Assembly: GCA_002792495.1 (NCBI GenBank)
Contig: PFOK01000131.1
Coordinates: 1-15,669, forward strand
Direction: 5' to 3'
Source of the DNA: Candidatus Peregrinibacteria bacterium CG_4_10_14_0_2_um_filter_43_11
Lineage (GTDB): Bacteria; Patescibacteriota; Gracilibacteria; UM-FILTER-43-11
DNA: 15,669 nucleotides
Position numbers and translations under genes: made by a program. Shown piece by piece: positions 5,947 to 12,238 of the stretch; the stretch's first letter is position 1; each line of letters starts with the position of its first letter. A model generated the notes under the pieces. The model made no database searches, had not been told where the DNA came from, and saw only the letters and a list, made by a program, of their open reading frames with translations.

Positions 5947-7529
5947 TCCTACCCGCTATTGACATCATCGGCGGAAAATGTGTGCGACTCACTCGGGGGG
6001 ATTATTCCACTCAAAAAATTTACGATGCGGATCCGGTTCGTGTTGCCTTGGAATTTGAAAAACAAGGTGCTGATATTCTTCATGTCATTGATTTGGAGGC
6101 GGCAAAAGAAGGTCGTCCAATGAGTCAAAATATCATTCCGGCGATTCGAAAAACGATTTCTATTCCCATGCAGGTTGGCGGTGGAATTCGGGATTTTGAA
6201 ACTGCTGTTTTTTATCTCGAATCCGGAATCGATCGCATCATTTTGGGGAGTGTCGCCGTTTTTAATCCGAATTTAATCCGGCAATTGATCGATCGTTTTG
6301 GTTCGGGTCGTATCGTGGTCAGCATTGATATTCTTGATGGAAAAATTGCCACAAAAGGATGGTGTGAAATGAGTGACCTTAGCTATCTCGATTTTGCAAA
6401 ACGGCTCAAACTCACGGGTGTCACTCAGGTGATTTGTACGGATATCTCCTGTGATGGCACATTGTCTTCGCCGGATGTCACTCCTTTCCTTTACCTCAAA
6501 AAACTTGGACTTGAGGTGATTGCCGCGGGGGGAATTTCGGATCTTTCTACCATTCAAAGGCTCCAAGATTTTGGAGTGGATGGCGTTATTGTTGGCAAAG
6601 CGTTGTATGAAGGGGCGATTCGGATGGAAGATATTGTTTGTCTCAGGCGAACAAACGTTTGTTCGCCTGCGGAGCGTGAAATAATATTAAAATCCGGTTT
6701 AACCAAACGCATTATTCCCTGTATGGATGTCGATAATGGCCGTGTGGTAAAGGGGGTACAATTTAAAAATCTCCTGGATAGCGGTGATCCCGTTGATTTG
6801 GCTAAATATTATTCCGATCAAGGCGCGGATGAACTTATTTTTTTGGATATTACGGCGACGGTCGAAAAACGTAAAACACTGGTCGACTTGGTTCGTCGGG
6901 TCGCTAAAGAAATCAACATTCCATTTTGCGTGGGCGGTGGTATTCGGACCTTATCGGATATCAGCACCTTGCTACAAGCAGGGGCGGATAAAATAGCGAT
7001 TGGTTCCGCGGCCGTTACCGATTCCGATTTTGTTTCACAGGCGGCTTCCCAATTTGGTTCTCAGTGCGTTGTTATTTCCGTGGACGCGAAACGCGCCGGT
7101 GACCAGTGGAAACTTTTTATAAAAGGAGGCCGTGAAGCGACATCTATAAATGTTCTTGAATTTGTTCAGGAAATGGAGCGTTGTGGAGCGGGGGAGTTGC
7201 TTGTGAATTCATTGGATCGTGATGGTACACAGGATGGCTATGATCTTGATTTGCTTTCCGCGATTACAGGTCGGGTCAATATTCCCGTCATTGCCTCCAG
7301 TGGCGCGGGTTCTCCGCAGGATTTTTTGGAGGCGTTTACTATCGGAAATTGTGATGCCGCTTTGGCTGCGACCTTGTTTCATGATGGGATTCTGACCATT
7401 CCCGATTTGAAGCAGTATTTATCTATTAATTCGATTCCTATCCGATTACAGGCTAGTGCTGCAGTGCGGCAGCAAATCTGTAATACTGTATCACTTAATC
7501 AATCATTATATGAATCAACTCAATTTTAA
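5940..7529 (+). CDS. hisA-hisF: HisA-HisF fusion: ProFAR isomerase plus IGP synthase cyclase subunit
   Basis: One uninterrupted 529-residue frame carries two complete TIM barrels. Residues 1-234 are HisA: LPAIDIIGGK with Asp8, GGGIRD, SIDILDGK with Asp130, and IAAGGISD. Residues 253-503 are HisF: KRIIPCMDV with Asp263, FLDITAT, GGGIRT, VDAKR with Asp382, and SLDRDGT. Asp263 and Asp382 correspond to the catalytic Asp11 and Asp130 of HisF. No in-frame ATG, GTG or TTG lies in the junction itself, so a separate HisF start there is unlikely. The linker (about 235-252) is coded partly by a perfect 26-bp palindrome. After the normal HisF end at Ile-Arg-Leu (503) there is a 26-residue extension that begins exactly at another hairpin and runs 20 bp into hisIE. 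HisH is directly upstream, so channelling through a HisH-HisF complex is expected. Confidence 0.92.
   Translation: MLILPAIDIIGGKCVRLTRGDYSTQKIYDADPVRVALEFEKQGADILHVIDLEAAKEGRPMSQNIIPAIRKTISIPMQVGGGIRDFETAVFYLESGIDRIILGSVAVFNPNLIRQLIDRFGSGRIVVSIDILDGKIATKGWCEMSDLSYLDFAKRLKLTGVTQVICTDISCDGTLSSPDVTPFLYLKKLGLEVIAAGGISDLSTIQRLQDFGVDGVIVGKALYEGAIRMEDIVCLRRTNVCSPAEREIILKSGLTKRIIPCMDVDNGRVVKGVQFKNLLDSGDPVDLAKYYSDQGADELIFLDITATVEKRKTLVDLVRRVAKEINIPFCVGGGIRTLSDISTLLQAGADKIAIGSAAVTDSDFVSQAASQFGSQCVVISVDAKRAGDQWKLFIKGGREATSINVLEFVQEMERCGAGELLVNSLDRDGTQDGYDLDLLSAITGRVNIPVIASSGAGSPQDFLEAFTIGNCDAALAATLFHDGILTIPDLKQYLSINSIPIRLQASAAVRQQICNTVSLNQSLYESTQF
6644..6669. repeat. 26-bp perfect palindrome at the HisA/HisF junction
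   Basis: CAGGCGAACAAAC (6644-6656) is followed at once by its exact complement (6657-6669). It codes residues 235-244, right after HisA should end. Its core differs from the hisIE palindrome (7854-7883) only by changes that are matched in the opposite arm. Confidence 0.9.
7445..7484. repeat. Imperfect hairpin at the natural end of HisF
   Basis: Outer arms ATTACAG (7445-7451) and CTGTAAT (7478-7484) and inner arms GCTGC (7458-7462) and GCAGC (7469-7473) form one interrupted hairpin. It starts at codon 503, where HisF proteins normally stop, and reads through as a C-terminal extension. Confidence 0.55.
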
Positions 7530-8175
7530 TAAATTACAGGGGCTTGTTCCCGTTATCATTCAACATGCCGATACCGCGCAAGTGCTCATGCTTGGATTTA
7601 TGAATGAAGAGGCGTATCAAAAAACACTCGAAACCAAGCAGGTATGGTTTTATAGCCGTATCAAAAAACGTTTGTGGATGAAGGGTGAAACGTCCGGCAA
7701 TAGTTTGAATGTGATCCGCATTTCTTCCGATTGTGATGAAGACACATTGCTCATTCAGGTCCGTCCACGGGGGCCAACGTGTCACACTGGGGAGGTGAGT
7801 TGTTTTGGTGGTTCTTCTTCTGAAGGCGCGATTCGGAGATTTTATCCAATCCCTGAAGGCGAGCAAGCGCTTGCTCGCCTTCAAAATGGCGTGGATTGCG
7901 CTTCATTCACGTGCCTTCAGGGTGTGATTCTTGATCGCCAAAAAAATATGCCAAAAAATTCTTATACCACCTCCCTTTTTCGCGATGGCCTTGATCAAAT
8001 GTGTGCGAAAGTGGAAGAGGAATCGGATGAAGTTATAAAAGCGGCAAAACAAGAAACCCGTCAGCGACTGATTGAGGAGGTCTCGGATCTTTTTTATCAC
8101 ACCTTGGTGTTGATGGTTGAAAAAGGTGTGAGTTTGGGGGATATTGAAGAGGAGCTTGAGCGACGTCAGAAATAA
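7510..8175 (+). CDS. hisIE: HisIE: phosphoribosyl-AMP cyclohydrolase / phosphoribosyl-ATP pyrophosphatase
   Basis: Steps two and three of the pathway in one protein of 221 residues. The ATG at 7510 is chosen because homology begins there; a GTG at 7456 would add 18 residues coded by the HisF-end hairpin. HisI is about 1-108: WFYSRIKKRLWMKGETSGN, the metal-binding Asp-rich SDCDED (Asp74, 76, 78), and cysteines in TCHTGEVSCF (Cys91, Cys98). HisE is about 136-221: helical, with KVEEESDEVIKAAK and EEVSDLFYHTLVLM. The linker between the two domains is coded by a perfect 30-bp palindrome (residues 115-125). The gene overlaps the 3' end of hisAF by 20 bp. Confidence 0.94.
   Translation: MNQLNFNKLQGLVPVIIQHADTAQVLMLGFMNEEAYQKTLETKQVWFYSRIKKRLWMKGETSGNSLNVIRISSDCDEDTLLIQVRPRGPTCHTGEVSCFGGSSSEGAIRRFYPIPEGEQALARLQNGVDCASFTCLQGVILDRQKNMPKNSYTTSLFRDGLDQMCAKVEEESDEVIKAAKQETRQRLIEEVSDLFYHTLVLMVEKGVSLGDIEEELERRQK
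7854..7883. repeat. 30-bp perfect palindrome in the HisI-HisE linker
   Basis: TGAAGGCGAGCAAGC (7854-7868) is followed directly by its exact complement (7869-7883). It is translated in frame between the HisI and HisE domains. Thirty bases equal ten codons, so its presence keeps the frame. Confidence 0.9.
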
Positions 8176-8191
8176 TTTAATTTTTTATATT

Positions 8192-9340
8192 ATGAAAATT
8201 CGAACTATTACTACCGGTGTTTCGTTTCAGTCACCTGATGTCGAAGAGCAAGTAAAGAAAACTGCTGAATTTAATCGTAAGGCGAAAACAATATTTGAAA
8301 AAGCAGGTTATGAGGTGCAGACAACCAGAATAGCCACTAATTCTTGGGAGGAATATCTTGGTAGTCTTTCAGATACAGAAATTGTAAGCGCAATCCAAAA
8401 AATAGAACAAATTTGCCAAAGTCTTGATGTGAGTTTTTTTAGTTTAGGTTATGCAAAAACACCAGAAAGAATGAGGTTGATTCCGGAGTTTAATAAAGTT
8501 ACTTCGCAAATTTCATGTTCTGCCAAAATTGGCGACAAAGAAGGCGGAATAAATTTTGAAAATGTGAGAATAGCGGCTCAAGTTATTAAAAGTATTGCTG
8601 AGGAAACCCAAAGTGGTTATGGCAATTTCAGATTTTGTGCTTCCGCAAATTGTAAACCCGGTATTCCGTTCTTTCCAACCGGCTTTCATGAAGGTGAAAC
8701 CGTTTTCGGTATTGGTTTGGAGTGCGGAGACTTAGCCATGAAGGCATTTTCAAAATCAGATAATCTTGTTGAAGCGGAGGAAAACCTGAAAGCAATATTT
8801 GAAGAAGAGGCAGAAAAAGTCGCTGATCTAGCTCAACAAATTTCAAAAGATTTTGGCATTAAATATAATGGCATAGATGTTTCACTAAATCCCGGGCTTG
8901 AAGAGCATGAAAGTATTGCTTTCGCATTTGAAAAACTCGGCTTTGGTAAATTTGGGAATCAAGGCATGCTTACCATCTCCGCTTTGGTTACCCGTGTTCT
9001 TAAGGGGTTGTCAGTTAAAATATGTGGTTATTCCGGTCTTATGTTACCGGTTTGCGAAGATCGTGGATTGGCTACGAGAGCCAACGAAGAAACATACGGT
9101 ATTACTAATTTACTTCTGTATTCGGCTGTTTGTGGCTGTGGATTGGACACAGTTCCCATTCCCGGCGACACACCCGTTGAAAAAATCGAAGCGATTCTTT
9201 TGGATGTGGCCACTTTAGCAATAAAGTTAGACAAGCCCTTATCTGTGCGCTTATTTCCGGTGCCAGGAAAAAACGCGGGTGAAATGACCACTTTCAATTC
9301 ACCTTATCTTGTGAATTGTAAAATTTTAAGAGTCGAGTAA
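8192..9340 (+). CDS. DUF711 (UPF0210) family protein
   Basis: A 382-residue protein of unknown function. The start at ATG 8192 is chosen because the frame before it overlaps hisIE and adds unrelated residues. It begins MKIRTITTG and contains the family-like blocks NFRFCASANCKPGIPFFPTGFH (mid-protein), GLECGDLA, the GIDVSLNPG block, LMLPVCEDRGLA and GCGLDTVPIPGDTP. I recognise these as DUF711; no activity is established that I can name. It is the last + strand gene, 16 bp after hisIE, with an A/T-only leader. Arginine codon use differs from the histidine genes: seven of twelve Arg codons are AGA/AGG, against two of 29 in hisAF. This suggests separate acquisition. It is convergent with the next gene, with a 1-bp gap and no visible terminator. 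Confidence 0.82.
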   Translation: MKIRTITTGVSFQSPDVEEQVKKTAEFNRKAKTIFEKAGYEVQTTRIATNSWEEYLGSLSDTEIVSAIQKIEQICQSLDVSFFSLGYAKTPERMRLIPEFNKVTSQISCSAKIGDKEGGINFENVRIAAQVIKSIAEETQSGYGNFRFCASANCKPGIPFFPTGFHEGETVFGIGLECGDLAMKAFSKSDNLVEAEENLKAIFEEEAEKVADLAQQISKDFGIKYNGIDVSLNPGLEEHESIAFAFEKLGFGKFGNQGMLTISALVTRVLKGLSVKICGYSGLMLPVCEDRGLATRANEETYGITNLLLYSAVCGCGLDTVPIPGDTPVEKIEAILLDVATLAIKLDKPLSVRLFPVPGKNAGEMTTFNSPYLVNCKILRVE

Positions 9341-9341
9341 G

Positions 9342-10289
9342 CTACCGTTCAATCCTACTCCCTTGTCTTAACATTTGGTGGGTCAAATCGATTCCTTTCA
9401 GATTGCAATTTTCGTCGATCACGCAGTTTCGGATCACGCAGTTTTCGATATGACAATGTGGCATCATGATCACGTTTTCGAGTGTGGAATTTGTTATTGT
9501 GCTATTTTTACCTATAAATATTGAACCGCTCAGTTTGTTATCGATGGTAATATTCACGCCATCTTCCCGGATTACATCATTGCCGATCAGTTCTTGATTC
9601 GCTCTTAAATACGCGTCAAAGGAACCGATGTCGAACCATTTTTCATCAAAACTAAACACATCAATTTCTTCCCCTTTTTGTAGTAAATGTTCAAAAACAC
9701 CCCCTAGATTGTCGTTGTGCTCCTTTGAATATTCAATGATGTCTTTGAGGTTCTTTTGAGGAAAAAGGTAGCAACCCGTGCTGACCAAAGTGCTTTTTGG
9801 ATGCTCCGGTTTTTCCTGAAAACCACTTACTTTTCCTTCCTTGGCGATCACAACGCCAAATTTTTTAGCTTCCTCTAATCCTCCGATATCGTAGGCGGCA
9901 AGCATTGGTCGACTTTGGAACGCATTGATAAAATCGTCCATTCGAAAACCAAAGTAATTGTCGCCGGCAATCAACAGTAGGTCTTCTTCAATTTCTTTTT
10001 CCTCAATCACCATTGCAGTGGCAGCCAGTGCCCCCTTTTTTCCTTCATCGTTTTTCGCGTCTTCCACAAAAACAGTAATTTTACGATCGGGGAAATGTTT
10101 CATCCATTCTTTAAAATCACCTTCGAACGCGGCATTGGTAGAAATAATGATCTCCATTGTTTCAGGAAGCCCTTCCACAATATGTGAAATCATCGGTTTG
10201 TCCTTTAGATGAAGCAATGGCTTTGCTTTATTTTCCGTGAGCGGCCAAAGCCTTGTCGCGAAACCGCCGGCGAGAATAATAGATTTCAT
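9342..10289 (-). CDS. Sugar-phosphate nucleotidylyltransferase with C-terminal left-handed beta-helix
   Basis: Transfers a nucleotidyl group to a sugar 1-phosphate to make an activated NDP-sugar, probably for surface glycans. It has 315 residues. The N-terminal Rossmann domain shows GGFATRLWPLT (8-18) and KPLLHLKDKPMI. The metal-binding Asp110 is in AGDNYFGF. GFQEKPEHP (157-164), STGCYLF and the second Asp220 in WFDIGSFDAYLRAN follow. From about 240 on, hexapeptide-like repeats (SGSIFIGKNSTI, ENCVIRNCVI) form a left-handed beta-helix, here without an obvious acyltransferase motif. RmlA, GalU and GMP-type enzymes share these motifs, so the sugar and nucleotide cannot be named. It is the last gene of the minus-strand block, 87 bp after the membrane CoA-binding-domain gene. 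Confidence 0.87.
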   Translation of the reverse strand: MKSIILAGGFATRLWPLTENKAKPLLHLKDKPMISHIVEGLPETMEIIISTNAAFEGDFKEWMKHFPDRKITVFVEDAKNDEGKKGALAATAMVIEEKEIEEDLLLIAGDNYFGFRMDDFINAFQSRPMLAAYDIGGLEEAKKFGVVIAKEGKVSGFQEKPEHPKSTLVSTGCYLFPQKNLKDIIEYSKEHNDNLGGVFEHLLQKGEEIDVFSFDEKWFDIGSFDAYLRANQELIGNDVIREDGVNITIDNKLSGSIFIGKNSTITNSTLENVIMMPHCHIENCVIRNCVIDENCNLKGIDLTHQMLRQGSRIER

Positions 10290-10376
10290 AATTTTAAATT
10301 TACAATTTTCAATTTTAAAACTTATTGAATTAATAATTGGGTTTCTGCTTAAAAATTTAAAATTAAAAATTAAAAA
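10290..10376 (-). other. A/T-rich leader before the nucleotidylyltransferase gene
   Basis: Low-complexity A/T sequence with repeated words related to TTTTTAATTTTTAATTTT and AATTTACAATTTTCAATTTT. Similar words occur before hisH and HtpX. No Shine-Dalgarno and no clear promoter are seen. Confidence 0.5.
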
Positions 10377-11183
10377 TTACCACAGATTGTGCCACCACTT
10401 CTTTTTCGGATATACCTTCATGAATGGCATTCCTTCGACTTCCTCGAGGGTGTGATGGCCTTGGAAAATCCCCAAAAGCTCCGGAGGCATGAGGTACTTG
10501 ATGTTGTTGGCCATCGCGTAATTGATGATGTTGAGCGTCTGTTCCAAATTGTCCGTTTGTAGAATCAGATCGATATTGTGATCGGCGATTGTTTTTTCAA
10601 ATCGGTTCATTTTCCCAACCACCGGAATGCCGTGAATCATGCTTTTCGAACTTCCGTGCGCGTCGATAATCGCAATCGGTTTGATGTGCGATTTTTTAGT
10701 CATGAGCACATGGATGATTCTCTCTGCCCCGCGATTACTCCCAATGATCAAGGTTCGCATAACGCCCACTTCACGCTCGGAATGTTTTTGTAAAATCCAT
10801 CGAAAAATAATATGCCAGCCATAAATCAGTACAAACGTTAATGCGCCGATATAAATCAAAATCAGACGTGAGAAAAAATCACGGTAAGTGAAGTAGTAAA
10901 GTACCATAAATACGGCCACATTCTGAATGGCCACAAAGGCGATGCGTTGCATGTGGCGCCAACTGATGATTTGTTGACTCATTTTGTAAGCGCGAATGAA
11001 AAATAAAGCCAGAATCGTTACCGGCGTTGTAGCGAGCGCGATTTTAAAGTATTGCTCAAAAGGAAAGTCGGTTGAAAAAAAGAAGCCGATACGCAGAAAG
11101 TAGGCGAGCGCGAAAGCGGCCAGAATGAGGATGACATCCACAATGGCCTGAATGATTTTAAGGCGAATTAAGTATGTATTCAT
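10377..11183 (-). CDS. Membrane and CoA-binding-domain protein: N-terminal half of a polyprenyl glycosylphosphotransferase
   Basis: It has 268 residues. Four hydrophobic segments (about 10-32, 46-64, 80-98, 106-130) precede a Rossmann-like CoA-binding domain (about 141-240) with LIIGSNRGAERI at 145-156. A tail contains VEGMPFMKV and ends in KKKWWHNLW. In WbaP/CpsE-type initiating enzymes, which load the first sugar phosphate onto undecaprenyl phosphate, this arrangement is followed by a sugar-transferase domain of about 200 residues. Here the protein stops just before that domain, and the 87-bp gap after it has no coding sequence. It therefore lacks the known catalytic part. PglF-like dehydratases share the same N-terminal layout, so it could also derive from them. 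Neighbouring nucleotidylyltransferase supports a surface-glycan role. Assignment to this architecture is good; function is unknown. Confidence 0.75.
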   Translation of the reverse strand: MNTYLIRLKIIQAIVDVILILAAFALAYFLRIGFFFSTDFPFEQYFKIALATTPVTILALFFIRAYKMSQQIISWRHMQRIAFVAIQNVAVFMVLYYFTYRDFFSRLILIYIGALTFVLIYGWHIIFRWILQKHSEREVGVMRTLIIGSNRGAERIIHVLMTKKSHIKPIAIIDAHGSSKSMIHGIPVVGKMNRFEKTIADHNIDLILQTDNLEQTLNIINYAMANNIKYLMPPELLGIFQGHHTLEEVEGMPFMKVYPKKKWWHNLW

Positions 11184-11253
11184 ATTTGGTTTTTCAAATT
11201 TTACTTTTTCATTTAAGCACGAAAAGCAATGAATGATAATCGAATTATTTGGT

Positions 11254-12162
11254 CTAACGGTTCATTCCACGCAACCTTTTTATCCGTTCCCGCACGTCCG
11301 GATGCGTGCTAAAAAGACTATTCATCCATTTCATTCCTTGCTCGTTGCGCAAAGGGTTTTCGATGTACAAATGCGCGGTGGCTTTGTTGGCAACTTCTAA
11401 CGGTTCTGTGTCGGCGGCAATTTTTTCGAGTGCTCTGGCGAGTCCTTCCGGATAACGTGTGAGCATGGCGCCGCTGGCATCGGCCAGGTATTCGCGCTGG
11501 CGTGAAATGGCCAAGTTCATGATCTTGGCAATAATGGGGCTTAAAATCGCGAGTGCGAATCCAACCAAAATTAAAATACCACCTCCCTTTCCGTTGTTTC
11601 GTGAGCGTCTTTGTCCGCCATAAAACATGGAACGAAGAAAGACATCGGAGAGCATGGCAATGAGTCCGATCAATGCCACGGTGATGCTTTGCAGTCGAAT
11701 GTCGTAATTTTTAATATGTGAAAGTTCATGTGCCATCACGCCTTGCAATTCACTTTTATTCAATTGATCCAGTAGTCCTTTTGTGATGGCTACTGCGGCA
11801 TGATTCGGGTCGCGGCCTGTTGCAAAAGCGTTGAGTGCGGTATCGTCGATCAAGTAAATTTTGGGTGTCGGAATTCCTGCAGTGATCGTGAGGTTTTCGA
11901 CGGTTGTGAACAATTCAAAATGATCTTTTTTTTCGATCTCTTTGGCGTGAGCGATTGCCAGTGTCAGTTTGCCGGAGGAATAATAACTGACCATTGCGTA
12001 AATGATCGCGATGATTCCGAAAATCCCCAGCGCTCCTATTCCCGCTTCCTGTGTGCCTCCTTGTACATACCCATACGTATAACCGAACAGGCCAAAAAAC
12101 AGCACAAAAGTGATGAGCAAAATAGAGGTGTTTCTTTTGTTTTGAGTGATTTGGTTGTACAT
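11254..12162 (-). CDS. htpX: HtpX-like membrane zinc metalloprotease (M48)
   Basis: Membrane-embedded quality-control protease with a cytoplasmic active site, 302 residues from the chosen ATG. The frame extends seven codons further to a TTG at 12183, but those codons fall in A/T-rich leader sequence, and HtpX proteins normally begin MYxQI as here. Two N-terminal membrane segments come first, then the zinc motif HELSH (152-156 numbered from the TTG), two more hydrophobic segments, and the third ligand Glu231 in REYLADASGA. The C-terminal THPDVRERIKRL is typical. It lies in a run of minus-strand genes with the SLH protease upstream and surface-glycan genes downstream. Confidence 0.93.
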   Translation of the reverse strand: MYNQITQNKRNTSILLITFVLFFGLFGYTYGYVQGGTQEAGIGALGIFGIIAIIYAMVSYYSSGKLTLAIAHAKEIEKKDHFELFTTVENLTITAGIPTPKIYLIDDTALNAFATGRDPNHAAVAITKGLLDQLNKSELQGVMAHELSHIKNYDIRLQSITVALIGLIAMLSDVFLRSMFYGGQRRSRNNGKGGGILILVGFALAILSPIIAKIMNLAISRQREYLADASGAMLTRYPEGLARALEKIAADTEPLEVANKATAHLYIENPLRNEQGMKWMNSLFSTHPDVRERIKRLRGMNR

Positions 12163-12238
12163 TTTTTTAAATTCAAAATTCAAGATTTAAAATTCAAGAT
12201 TAATTTTTGAATCTTTTAATTTTCAATTTTGAATGAAG
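12163..12238 (-). other. A/T-rich leader between the SLH protease and htpX
   Basis: Low-complexity A/T sequence with the repeated words AAATTCAA and AAAATTCAAGATT. It includes a weak hairpin AAGATT / AATCTT (about 12196-12215). No Shine-Dalgarno is present. Same style as the spacers before hisH and the nucleotidylyltransferase gene. Confidence 0.5.

Noticed and set aside
7456..7509. Longer HisIE from a GTG start
   Set aside because: The added 18 residues fall in the HisF-end hairpin and match nothing in HisI; homology begins at the ATG 7510.
697..7883. CRISPR array
   Set aside because: The repeated palindromes are far apart, irregularly spaced, lie inside or between metabolic genes, and there are no cas genes.
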